Positions 1 to 11,100 of a DNA stretch of 24,975 bases are shown one piece after another (within the stretch, counting starts at the first letter, position 1; each line of letters begins with the position of its first letter). The position numbers were made by a program, and so were the translations under genes. The stretch is from assembly GCA_000729835.1 (NCBI GenBank), contig JFHB01000323.1, positions 1-24,975 on the forward strand. The letters run 5' to 3'. The notes under the pieces are model-generated. The model was not told the DNA's origin, made no database searches, and saw nothing but the letters and a program-made list of their open reading frames with translations. Source of the DNA: Atkinsonella hypoxylon. Its lineage: Eukaryota > Ascomycota > Sordariomycetes > Hypocreales > Clavicipitaceae.

Positions 1-2845
1 AAGATAAAAACACTAATTTTATATAGTAGTAATATTAAAATAAAGATTAAAAGTATTAAATGTAGCACTTATAGGCTTTAAGAATGCACTAGCTTTTACT
101 TAATAGTATATAGACTAATTATTTTAAAAGTATTAATATTTTATATAAATCTATATTAATAATATTATTATATTCTTTAACTCTACTAAGAACTACCTTA
201 TATACCTTAATATAGTCTTATTAATTCTAAAGAAAAATAAGTTAATAATAGCTATAAAGAAGTTATTTATAAGCTACTTAGCTATTTAGCTATTAGGTTT
301 TATTGTTAATAGTAATAGAATTATTAATATAAATAATAAGCTAAAAGCTTTTTAAAAACTTAAGTTTTTAGTAAATCTTATAAATCTAAAGACCTTTATT
401 AGTATAGCTAGCTTTTTATAAAAGAGTATTCTATAGTTTAATATATAAATTTACTTACTATAGAAATAAAAAACTACTTTACTATAAGAGCTTTATAAGA
501 AAGGCTTAGCTAATAGTCTACTTAAACTAATACACTAAAAAAAAGCCTAAAAAGCAATATTTTTACTAAAACCTAAGAAAAAAAAGGTATTTAAAGAGGT
601 AAAAGTATACCTTAATAAAAATACTATTCTATAGCACTATAACTCTAGTAAGTATTTATTCTTTAAAGTTAACGCTTATAAGAAAGAATTTAGGCTCTTT
701 ATTTTCTAGCTTATAGGTAAATAAAATAGTTATAGTATATCTAGTAAAGATATTAAAAGCAACTAGCTATAGCTAATTCTTTTTCTCTTAAGATATACTT
801 TTAACCTAAAGAAATATTATAGATTAACTAAGGTAGAGGTAGCTATAATTATATAAAGTATTTAAAAGCTATAGAAAATAGTTTAATCTAACTGCTACAC
901 TATTAATATTATTATAAACTATTTACTAGCAAAAGGGATTATTAAATATACCTTACTTACTATAATAGATCTAGATAAAGCTAACTTAAAATTAGCTAAA
1001 GTAGTTAATTATTTATTATAATTTAACCTAAAAGTCTTTTATATACTAAAAGTACTAAATATAGTGCTAAATATACTCTTTAGGTTGCTAGTTATAGTTT
1101 TATACTAAAAGAAGGCTTATAATAGTAAATTTAATAAGCTTAATATAAGTGCGTTTTTTACTAAAGAATATAGCGCTATAGCAGTATTAAATAAAGGTTT
1201 AAAAGAGAAAATTATTTAAGGCTATAGTTTTAATCTAAAGCTTAGTAGAATTATAGAAAGTATTAAGGACTTTTATAAAAAGTAGAATTAGTAAAATTAA
1301 CAATAAAGGCTAAGGATTCTAATATATAGATAAACTCTATAAAACAATAGACTTTTATACTATTATAATAGAAAAGGCCTATTTTAACTATATATATCTA
1401 TAAAGGTTATAGAATTTATCCTTAAAACAGTTTATAACAATTAAAACTATTTTAGTGCCTATAGAATAGCAGTAGAATTATAGATAGTTTACTTTCTATA
1501 GATATATAAGTAGATTTAAACCTATATTACTTACTGCTATATTTATAAAGAAAATATAATTAACTGCAGTAAGCTGCTAAAGAAATTAAGGTTGTTAAAG
1601 TTAGTTCTAACTCCTTTCTATATAATTTTACTTAATTTTATTACTAATATATCTAAAGTTAGCTTAATAAACACTTTATAGCAAAAAGATAGATATAGCT
1701 TCTATAACTTACTGTATTTAGTAAATTGCTTATTTAGTAAGTAAATAATTCTTATACCTAGGTATATAATATATACAGTAGAAATTTAGGTAGAACTACT
1801 TTTATAAATACTATATTTATTAAACTAAGGCCTTCCTAAGTAGATTATAAGTAACTAAGATCTAAAGTTTATTTCTAATATTTAAAGAAATATATTTACC
1901 TAAATTAGAAGTAAATTGCTTATAGCTATAGCTTACTACCTATAGATAAATAGAATAGCTAAACAGAAGAATTAAATAGTTATTATTACTGTTTAATACT
2001 ATATAGTTATAAATCTAAATACACTATAGACTATAATACTTCTAGCACTATAGTACTAACTTAATAATATAGTAGTAGCTAATATAGAGATTTCCTTTAA
2101 TAAACTTATATATAGTTTCTAACTAGCTACTATTATTAATTTAGTCTAATTAGATAATATTCTTAGCAATAGAATAGATATAAGCAATATAGCTGTACTT
2201 TAGAGGCTATACTAGCAAGAGGTAGAAATAGCTATTAGTATAGTAAATGCCTTAAGTAAGATTAAATATAACGCTTAATATAAGCCTATTAATATTAAAG
2301 TAAAGAATATAGTCTATCTATAATTACACTAAGGATATATACTTCTAGAAAAGCTAAAAAAGAAATAGTCTCCTTAATAGGTAGAGCTATATAAGGTTCT
2401 TATAAAAGTAAGCTTATTGTTATTTTACCTAGATTTCCTACTAGATTTATATATATACTTATTAGTATTAGTAGCTTACCTTTAGAAGCTAAGATAAAGT
2501 AAAAACCCTTTTAACTAAGAAAAGTAACTACTACTGCTAATTACAATAAAAGGGTTTAGTATAAAGAACTATTAGGAAATTAAGTAAATTTATACCTATT
2601 AAATTTAATATTTCTACAGTAAGTTAAGTAAGCTATATTTAGAATTCCTTATATAATAGAAAGAGTTCTTTACTAAAGATAACTAATAAATTGCTAAAGA
2701 TAAGCTTAAAGTTAATACTTTTAAAATTATAAATAAATATCTATAGAAACACTCTATAAATTAAAAAGAAGAGTATTAGTGTTATTAAAAGAGTAATATA
2801 GCCTACTAGAAAGCCTTAAATTAGCTAGTAGAAGCTTACTACTAA
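1..2845 (+). pseudogene. pol: Gypsy pol: C-terminal RT, RNase H and integrase, RIP-inactivated
   Basis: One frame (codon starts at positions 2 mod 3) reads through if TAA/TAG are taken as former CAA/CAG/TGG. The RT active site, normally YIDD or YVDD, is YINN at 152-163, so both metal-binding Asp codons are AAT. The RNase H region follows, with a Lys-Val-Asn segment where Val-Asp-Ala-Ser is expected near 675. Integrase comes next: the first catalytic Asp is Asn at 1634-1636, the second (a GLPK..ISDRD-like block at 1829-1861) is Asn at 1853-1855, and the Glu is Lys at 1961-1963. All fit TpG to TpA change on the coding strand. Near 2290-2480 the C-terminal region resembles the usual Val-Gly-Asp ... 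leucine-proline block; a chromodomain may follow but is too mutated to call. The apparent end is the TAA at 2843-2845, which may itself be a lost sense codon. Confidence 0.9.
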
Positions 2846-3139
2846 CTCTTTTTCTTATAAGTCTTAATTTCCTTTATTATATAATAGATTATTTAAATCC
2901 TTTAGTATCTCTTTTCTTATATCTTTATTTATTATTATTAGAACTATTAAAATTAACCTATATTATAGAATTATAGGAGGTTAAAAAGAAAATACCTATA
3001 AATCTATATATTATTATTTTAACCTACTTTTTCTATAAATTTACCTTTACTTTTACGAATTTTTACGCTTTTTACTATATAACCTTTTCTTTATACCTTT
3101 ATATATTATAAAATCTTATAAATTTATTAATACTATTAT
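2846..3139 (+). other. AT-rich spacer between pol and the extra frame of element C
   Basis: This stretch separates the apparent end of pol from the extra frame. It keeps the same codon phase (2 mod 3) but carries stops more densely than either neighbour, and I recognise no domain. It may be an untranslated spacer, a variable tail of pol, or the N-terminus of the next frame. The matching segment in the right copy is 19248-19541. Confidence 0.4.
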
Positions 3140-4969
3140 AGCTACTACTCTTTCTATCCCTTTAGGCTATTATTTAGCTACTTCTAATAGTTAAACACTA
3201 GAATACTACACTAAGGGCAATAGACTGCCTATAGAGTAAATTTCTATAGCCTATAGAACTAGCTAGCCTCTATAGAGCTACTTCTAGCTCTTTCTATCCC
3301 TTTTGCAGAAAATCTACTACTATTATCCTTTTCTTTTAGTAGTTTAGAATTATTAATTCTAGTAAATCTAAATAGTTTATTCTAAGAAGAGAATAATAAT
3401 AGTAACTACACTTAAGCTATAATACTACTACTATTTAAACCTAAAGAAGAATATATTACTTCTAATATATATATTAATTATAATAATAGTTCTAACGCTA
3501 AAAGTAAAGGTTTTAAGTTTAAGGAGCAAGAATATAACTATAAAGGTAATATAGTAGCTATAAAGCTAGATAACATTAAAACTTATCTTACGTTACTTAA
3601 TTTCTACTGCCTATATAGCACTTTTAGTAGGCTTAAAAGTGCTAAAGGCACCCTAAAAGTTAATAAGTTTATCCTTAGCACTATTTCTATAGAAATTAAA
3701 GATAATATTAATATTATTAACGTAAAGCCTATTATAGAAAACTATAGTTAGTATTACTACACTAATAGAGCTAAAGAAAAAGTATAGAATATAGAAAATA
3801 CTATTTACACTTATACCTATAAATTTACTCTTAAAGGTAGTATAATAAATAAAACTAGTATTAAGGTCTTTAAAGACAATATATATTACTTACTCTAGCA
3901 GAATATAGTAATATATATCTTTAGGATTTATAATAACTATAAAGTAAAGCACTAGAACTAGCAATATAAAGGTAAAGATGCTAAGGTATCTATAGGTAAC
4001 ACTAGAGTAGCTAAAAGAGGTAAAATATAGGCAAAAGCAGTAGCTACTATATACTATAGTAGTAATATAGTAAAAAGAGGTAAAGAAACTATTACTATAG
4101 ATTTATCTACTAGTTTACTGTTATAAGCAGTATTACTTACTATTTACTTCTTTAATAAATTTAGCGGGATTAATAGTACTATTGTAGGTACCTTAGCTAG
4201 TATTAGCTATATAGACTTACTCTTTATTCTATTAGCTAAAGTGTAATTCTAGAGCTAGTGTAATAGTCTTCTTTAGAAGAAGTATAAATTTAACGCTAAG
4301 GAAATAATTAAAGCTTACCTTAAGGACACTTCTATAAGTAGTAATACTATATAGAAGTAACTTAACCTCTATATTACTAAAATTAATAAGTTAAATAAAA
4401 AGATTAACTAGGTTAAAATAGAGGCTAAAGGAGGTCTATTTAATAAGCAATTTAATAAATTATAGACTACTATTTACAGTATATATAACTAACTAAATAG
4501 CATAAGTTAATTTAATAAAGGTATTAATAACGTTATTAATAAAAATAAAACCTTACTAAAGGTTGCTAGTAATATTAATATACTATAGGTAGAAAGCAAA
4601 CGCCTATAATATAAAATTAACTATATTTATATAGACTTCTTAGAACGCTTAGCTAACTAGCTTATTGCTATATAAGGCCTCTTTAGTAATAGATTTAGCA
4701 CTATTTAATGTAGAAGAAGTGCTTAGTTTATTTTAATTAATTTATCTTTAATGTATTTCTCTCTATTAATTCTATAAAAGATACCTTCTACAGTAAAGCT
4801 AACACTAACTAAGGTAAAAACGCTAACTAAAAGGCTAGCTATAGGTAAACTAGTAAAAATACCTATTAAGCGTAAAACTAGCGCCTTTTAGGTAAAACTC
4901 TCCCTAAAGCTGCTAGAAATATCCTTTAGCTTTACTTTCTAGAGAGAACTAACAGCTTACTATAACTAA
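3140..4969 (+). pseudogene. Unidentified reading frame downstream of Gypsy pol (left copy)
   Basis: I do not recognise this protein. A frame of about 610 codons lies 3' of integrase on the same strand and in the same phase as pol. It runs from about 3140 to a TAA at 4967-4969, or a little further; the start is uncertain because RIP removes ATG codons. About 110 codons from roughly 3420 to 3750 contain no stop although the DNA is very AT-rich. Its stops are TAA/TAG only, and where the right copy has TAA at 18858-18860 this copy keeps CAA at 3527-3529, so at least one stop was a glutamine codon. Residues 1-100 or so are leucine-rich, the middle alternates polar and hydrophobic residues, and about 4330-4680 looks helical, perhaps coiled-coil (for example ITKINKLNKKINQVKIEA). 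Many Lys codons follow T and may have been Glu, so an acidic protein is possible. I see no signal peptide or membrane segment to support an envelope protein. Confidence 0.5.
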
Positions 4970-5306
4970 CTAATAATTTACTGCTATTACTAATGCTTAA
5001 GGATTAAAATAGGCTATATATATATAAAGAAATGCACTAAAGGGATTTAATAGAAAATTTGCTTTAATATAGATTAATTTTAATGCTTTTAACACTATAT
5101 AGAATAATCTTATATAAAGAATATGCTATATAGATTTAATAAATTAGCTTTATTATATAAGATTAATTTATAGGATTTAATATTATCTAAAATAATTTTA
5201 TATAACTTTACTTATATATAGAATATAGAATAAGCTTTAACGCTCTATTAGGTTTAAGGAAATCTATTAATTTAATATATAGATTTAATAGTTACTAGAT
5301 TATAAG
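4970..5306 (+). other. 3' untranslated stretch of element C before the LTR
   Basis: No gene is seen. The stretch is rich in TATATA and TTTAAT words and nearly free of CpA/TpG, like the element interior. A polypurine tract should lie at its end, but I cannot pick one with confidence, because G-to-A change would leave A-runs that look like background. Confidence 0.4.
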
Positions 5307-5786
5307 TGTAATTTAGGCATTATAAGTGTACAGAAAAATATATAAATATAGTAACCTATACTGTAGATTGCACTACAATAACAATAATGTATACTTATAC
5401 AATAAAACAATAACTACCTTTCTATACCTTTTATAACAGTTAGATTAATAAGTTATTTAGTTTAATCTAATACGCTTTCTAATAACTAACAATTAATTTT
5501 TAGAACAGCTAGAACAGCTAATCTTTTTTGTAGAGGCAGCACTTATTATAAAATAATCCTATAGACCTATAGGTTACTAGTGTATATAACTGCAATTATA
5601 TATAAGTAGTTAGAAGCAACACTTAGGTAGTTAGATTAAACAATTAATAATTATTCACTAGAACACTATTTCTAGATGCTCCTTATAGAAGCTCTTACAA
5701 CTCCTCTTACGATTTATTGCATAACCTGTTGAATCCAACAACCTATTGTCACTTCCGACAAACCCACGTTAGATCCCACCGTAACA
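5307..5786 (+). repeat. 3' LTR of Gypsy element C, left copy (inner boundary tentative)
   Basis: The outer end is firm: ...CCGTAACA at 5786, mirrored by TGTTACGG at 16600 in the inverted copy, and it is followed at once by element B coding sequence. The inner boundary is inferred. CpA/TpG dinucleotides reappear abruptly around 5307 at a TGTAA, which would pair with the terminal TAACA to give the usual TG...CA ends and an LTR of about 480 bp. No 5' LTR is in the window to confirm this. The last 98 bp are nearly free of RIP and differ from the right copy at only five positions. Confidence 0.65.
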
Positions 5787-7208
5787 GTAGGCTGCCTAGA
5801 ATAAGGTTGCAGAATTAATAACGTAAAGAATAGAGCTACTATCTAGATATATAATATTAACAATAATTTTGTAGTTAAAGTTATAGTTATCTTTTAACGT
5901 AAATTAGAATTAACTAGGTAATTTACTATTAAGTTAGCAGTAGTAGTAGACTTATATAATTCTATTAATAGCGTTATTATTACTAATATCTTTGCCTATA
6001 CATTATAGAATCTTTATTAATTGTTATATAAAGGGATGCCTAAATTAACAATAAAGCTAATAGATTTACTTTTTTAATAGAAAGAATATAGCTACTTCTA
6101 TAGCTTCTAGAGTTTACTATAGGTATCCTTATTTCTAAATAATAGAAACCTTTTAGTTGCCTTAAATTAGTACGTTTTTAAGGTTGTTAAGCTTTATATA
6201 CATTTTATCTATATTATTAATGCTATATAGAAATAGAGTGCTTATATTAATTATATAGAATATAATTAAGCTAAAGACTATTAAAACTATAATAAAGCCT
6301 ATTAAAGTTACTAATCCTGCGCTAAATGTAATTATATAGTGTTAATTAAATAGATTTATCTTTAATAAAGGCATTTTCTTTACTAGTGCTTATACTTAGT
6401 TAATTCTAGCTATTAATATGCCTACTGCTTTAGTGTTAAGTAAAATGCCTCTAAATGTCTTACTAGAATAACGTTCTTTTAATATATAAGATAATAAATA
6501 TAATAAGGGATCTATAGAATTTAATTAATCTTCTATAAATAGGTCTTCCTTATGTAGAGCATACTAGTAGGCTTCTTCCTTAAGGTTCTTAAAGATAGCT
6601 CTATTATTTATAGTTGCAGTATTAGTAAAGAATTGTATAATTATTAGCTAAGGGGTTTATCCTTTATTAGCTATATTAAATTCTTTAATAAATACTTTAC
6701 CTATATCTTAAGCATTATTAGAACTGTTATTCTATATAAGTTTACTTAATCCTTTATAAGCCTATAGATAGGCTTTAAATTTACTGTTTAAAGAAAAGGT
6801 TCTATATTTTTTATTATTCTACTATCTTTACTGTACTTCTTAATGTTCTTTTTTACTATACTTTATTAACTAATATTCTTCTTTTCTATAGATAAAGCAG
6901 CATTGTTTTTAGGTCTTACTTCTACTACAGCTAGGATCTCTTAAACGTTAATATTAATAGTCTATATAGAGAGCTTTATTATTAATATTAAGTTAGTTAA
7001 ATCTAGTGTAGAATTAGCTAATTTCCTTCTATACTTCTGCAATACTAATTAACTTTTATAGGTTGCTAATAAGCTCTTAAAATGTTGTATTAGTTGTAAA
7101 TTTAGCTTAGCTATATTTAGGGATACCTCTAACTGCTTAAAGAGTTTACTTAATAAGTTTAGAATTATCTATAAAAGGGTTAAAAAGGCTATTATAGATA
7201 TCTTAAAG
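5787..7208 (-). pseudogene. Ty1/copia-type polyprotein of element B: Gag end, zinc finger, protease, integrase start
   Basis: Read on the minus strand (lowest codon base divisible by 3), this continues the Gag from 15036-16599 after removal of element A. In order: end of Gag (near 7200-6960), a CX2CX4CX4H zinc finger at about 6858-6899 in which Cys and His ligands are now Tyr (CFIY, then EEY), a protease with Asn-Thr-Lys-Ala at 6435-6437 and onward where Asp-Thr-Gly-Ala is expected, a pre-integrase segment resembling TPFLLC..DMD, a region like LHRRFGHPS around 6020-6060, and the integrase core start with KDNYNFNY and the first catalytic Asp changed to Asn at 5856-5858. It stops at the tyrosine codon 5787-5789 where the Gypsy LTR begins. 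The pattern matches a widespread family of fungal copia-like polyproteins; the RT half is not in the window. Every loss fits RIP. Confidence 0.85.
7204..7208. repeat. Target-site duplication TAAAG, left side of element A
   Basis: The five bases TAAAG just outside the left LTR recur just outside the right LTR at 15031-15035. A 5-bp duplication is the normal size for Ty1/copia integration. It fixes the LTR outer ends at 7209 and 15030. Confidence 0.9.
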
Positions 7209-7902
7209 TATTGAAAATAATAGGGATTACAGAACTAGATATCTAAGAGGGTAGTGGTCTCTTAGATTTAGCACCTGTAATTGCTCCTAGCAATTATCAC
7301 GTAGTGGAAGCAGCAGCGGCCTAAATCAAGCTGTAGTGTATAGTATAGATCACGTAGAGGCAATAGATAACTGTAATAGTAGTATCTTTATATTAAGAGC
7401 GCTGTAACGAACTTAGTGAGGGTAGAATCTTAAATCTTTCTAGTCCCTTATAAACCCTCTAACTATATTGGCGGGCTGTAGTCGCTAGAAGGGGCTTATA
7501 GGCTACTTTATAATTTCCGTAAAAAGATTTACTATATAAAAACAAAAAAATCAACTTATAGCTATACAAACGAGACGCCTATATGTATAATTTAACAAAT
7601 TCCACTAATAACAAGCAACCCTTATAAGCAACTCTATCTAACAATTATACTATTAGATAGCCCTAATTCTTAGCTTTTAAATAGTATACTTCTTAAATTT
7701 CTACTATTGCTAGTTGTAGAGAAAATCGCAGTTAAAGTTAACTATAGGTTAGGCAACTTTGCCTTAGTTAAATCTAGATGTTTACATCTAGTAACAACAA
7801 TATCTCTACTAAAAATCAACGTAACAAGACCTAATAAGGGTTACGTAATAGAGCAACTAGTAGGCATAAAAATAGGCTATATAGGGTAGCTTATTTTTAA
7901 CA
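7209..7902 (-). repeat. 3' LTR of element A
   Basis: On the coding strand the LTR begins TGTTAAAAAT and ends TTTTCAATA; a CAACA end changed by CpA to TpA would give CAATA. By hand alignment it differs from the right LTR at about 28 of 694 positions, all transitions and no indels. In most of these the right copy carries the A/T base, in a minority the left copy does, so both copies were mutated independently. A TATATAGT word near 7528 on the coding strand could be a TATA element. Confidence 0.93.
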
Positions 7903-7910
7903 CTCCCTCT
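7903..7910 (-). other. Polypurine tract of element A
   Basis: The coding strand reads AGAGGGAG directly against the start of the 3' LTR (plus strand CTCCCTCT). This is the position and composition expected of the plus-strand primer in LTR retrotransposon replication. Confidence 0.8.
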
Positions 7911-8155
7911 AGAAATGTAAGAAGTAACTAGTTCTATAAGCAACTTAGCTCCTTTAAAGGATATCTAAGTTAGAATTAACTAACGAAATACAGTACTAAT
8001 AACAGAACTAAATAACATAACCAATTCCAGCAATTCCAGGGTAGTTATAGTTGAATATAACTAGTTGTTGTTAATTGTTTTTGTTGTTTTCAATTTTTAA
8101 CTGTTTTTTGTTGCTTTTCGATTTTTTTTAAGTGTTTTTTTGTTGCTTTTATAAG
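7911..8155 (-). other. 3' untranslated region of element A
   Basis: Between the end of RNase H and the polypurine tract the coding strand is rich in A, with repeated AACAAAA-like words (plus strand 8060-8150 shows TTGTTTTT and TTGTTGCTTTT). I see no open frame or site beyond the polypurine tract. Confidence 0.6.
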
Positions 8156-11100
8156 CTAGCTAGAAAGCTCTAGTAACTTAATAAATTGTTAATGCTTTTA
8201 AATAGCAAGAGGCTTAGTTAGGCTATCTGCTAGCATCTAATTTGTATTAATATAACTAACCTTAGCTATACCTTTACAAATCTTTTCCCTAATGTAGTTA
8301 AACTTCAAAAGGGTGTACTTAGTCCTACTATACAACGTTAGGTTGTAAGCAGTGACTATAGCACCTTAATTATTACACCTAATAGGAATAGGAGGGGTTA
8401 AAGGCAGCTTTATCTCCTTAAAAAGGCTGTAGAGCCACTTTAATTCCCTAATAGCTTTAGATAATGCATTAGATTCTGCTTCTAAAGTAGAAAGAGCAAT
8501 AGTACTAGCTTTCTTCGATTTCCAGCTAATAGGTCCACTAGCTAGCTTATATAGATAAGCATAGGTTGATTTAGAAGAGACTTTATCACCAGCAAAATCG
8601 CTATTGCAATAACTAAGGAGGGTCTTAAGTACTTCTTTACAACTAATAGAGCTATTAAAAGCTTTAGAAGAAGACCCTAGTGGTATAGAATGCTTATAAA
8701 TAATAGTAAAGCTTCTAGTACCACTTAAGTACCTTAGGAGGTGCTTAGAGGCGTTTAGGTGCTCTATATAGGGCTTAGCTAGAAAGGTTAATAGCTACTG
8801 AACGGAAAAAGCAATATTAGCCCTAGTTAGCAACATTAGGTACATTATAGTGCCTATTATGCTCTAATAAAGCTTATAATCGGATTTTAAGAGAAGTTTT
8901 ATAACTAGTTGCTTTAGAATCCCTAGCTGTATAGGGATAGAAGCTAGCTTAGCATCTAGCATTTTGAATCTTTCTAGGGCTTTAAGGATGTATTAAGATT
9001 AATAGATTTTAATAGACCTTTTAGACCTATTATAGGTGATTTAAACGCCTAGAAAGAATTCTGCTGGTCCCCTATCTTCTATTAGATAAGCTTTATGTAA
9101 TAACTTCTTTAGCTTATTAATATAGCTTAGATTTAGACTAATTAGAAGACAGTTATCTACGTAAGTAGCAATATACGTAGATGTAGCTAGGTTATAAAAG
9201 ACTGCTGGGTTTAATATAAGAGGTTTAAATCTATGCTTTTAAAGTAATTCTATTAGAATTTACTGCTATTCTCTAGGACTTTGCTTTAGACTATAGAGGG
9301 ATTTTTCTAGCTTAATTACTTGCTCTTTAGAGGGCTTATAATTACAGCTTTTTAGTAGCTTAGCTACTGATAGCGTTGCTTCTGCAAATTCAACGAATCT
9401 ATCTAGGATTTCTATATAAATAGCTTCCTTTAGCTTGCTATTTAAAAACGCTCCTATAAAGTCAATTTACTTAACTTCCTAGTTATTAAAAGCTGCAAGG
9501 GCTAATAATATACGCCAGCTAGGAGGAATACTAGTTGCAGCAAAGGTCTCTAGATAGTCTTAACCTTCTATTTACATAAATCCCTTAGCAACAAGGCGGG
9601 CCTTATATTTAATAGGATTATTTTCTTTATCCTTTTTTAGCCTGTAGATAAGCCTATTCTTTAGAACTCTTTAGCCCTTAAGTACTTAGTCTTTCCCTAT
9701 AAATTTAAAGGTTCTAGCAGCTAATAGCTGCTTAAATTCGCTATAGGTAGCTTCTATCTAATACTGCTTAGTAGAGCTTTTTAGGGCTTGCTTCTACATG
9801 TTAGGAAGTTTATCCTTGCTATTAGAAGTAATAGCTGCTTTAGTCCTAGCCTTAAAGCATAGATCCTTAATTAAGGAAAATATGTCTCCATCTAAATCTA
9901 TAGCATCAGCATCAATAGATTCAGCTTCAGCTTCTATAGGTTCTATATTAGCCTAAGGGGCTTCTATAGATATAGGGGCTTTAGGGGCCTCTATAGCTTC
10001 TATAGGGTTGCTTGGTAGAAGAGCTTGATTTTCTACAGGTTCTAGTGGATAATTCAGCACATCTAGATGACTAGAATAAGGATACTTAGGAGTATAATTA
10101 TCTTCTAATTGCTGCTAGTTATCGATTTCTCTCTCTAAAGGATTATCTACTATAGAACTAATAGGAACCTTAGGGATGCCCTATAAAATAGGACCTATTC
10201 CTTCTATAATTTTAACGAAGCTAGTCTTTATAACAGCTTGTTTAGAGAGGATGTATATTAGATATACATTAGAACCTAGTGTAGCTAAAAGTCTACTAGG
10301 AATAGTTCTTTTAGCTAGCTTCTGCAACCTAGATCTCTATTCTAATAGGATTAGAACTTCGCAATAGAAGCCTATAGCTCTAATTTTAGAAAAATTAGGC
10401 TTATAGGTCTTAGAAGGCTCTAAATTAGCTAGATATAGCTGTTTAGAACTTAGTGGTTTAGTACTATTCGCAGTAGTATTAACTAAATCCACTATAGCAG
10501 GAAGGATGTAAGACTATAGATATAGAGGTAATTGTAACTACTGTAGGGTAGCACATAAACGGTCTAGAAGTACCCTTATAGCTCTCTCTATTAGCCTATT
10601 CTGTTTATAAATATAGGGGCAAGAGGTGCTAAAGTAAATACCCTTAGAAGATAGCTAAGCTTGCAACCTAGTATTAATTTCTGTACTACTATTAAAATAA
10701 AGGTGTTTAGGGTAGCAGTTATACTGGTTTTTTAATTCCTTAAAGAAGCCTTTAATACAGCTATAGAGAGTAGAACCCTCTTTATTAGCTAGATTAAAAG
10801 ACCACTTATACCGTAATTTTCTATTAATTAGAAAAAGAACTAGAGGCCTCTTATTGTGCAGTATAGGCTCTATTTTAACAGTATCTCCCTCTATAATATC
10901 TAAACATCTAGGGGGGTCAGGAATAGCATGCTTGCTAGGTCTTCTAACAGCTTTAGCTTGGTTGCAAGCTAGGCAGTTAAAATCCTTTTCCTTGATTTTT
11001 GTAAAATCAGGAATACCTTTAGTAATAGAAGCAGTCTTCTTTAGTAAAAGGAGTCCTATATGCCCTAATCTAACGTGCTAAGTAGCAGCTAATTCTAGGA

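Larger units (their letters stand above)
1..5786 (+). mobile_element. Gypsy (Ty3) LTR retrotransposon, element C, left copy, 5'-truncated by window edge
   Basis: The sequence reads on the plus strand as reverse transcriptase, RNase H, integrase, an extra reading frame, then a 3' LTR whose outer end is ...CCGTAACA at 5786. The order RT-RNase H-integrase is that of Ty3/Gypsy elements, and the residue patterns resemble the common Pezizomycotina Gypsy lineage. The interior is extremely AT-rich with almost no CpA or TpG, as expected of heavy RIP. The 5' LTR, gag and protease lie outside the window. A second copy in inverted orientation starts at 16600 and matches base for base along the whole length with about one net indel. 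The element stops inside the integrase codons of element B, so it inserted into B or recombined there; its far target duplication cannot be seen. Confidence 0.9.

Noticed and set aside
3140..4969. Envelope protein for the extra Gypsy frame
   Set aside because: No signal peptide, fusion segment or C-terminal membrane anchor can be seen, and RIP blurs the residues. Left as unidentified.
5294..5325. Short direct repeat containing ATTATAAGTGTA at the inner edge of the Gypsy LTR
   Set aside because: Two copies of about 12 bp in AT-rich DNA are not enough to claim a functional repeat.
7707..7889. 60-codon ATG frame in the left LTR of element A, nearly repeated at 14835-15017 in the right LTR
   Set aside because: It lies antisense to the element inside the LTR, and its conservation is explained by LTR identity. 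No recognisable domain.
10176..10367. 63-codon plus-strand open frame
   Set aside because: It is a shadow of the copia gag-pol frame between integrase and RT on the minus strand.
10854..11081. 75-codon plus-strand open frame
   Set aside because: It lies antisense to the integrase zinc-binding region of element A.
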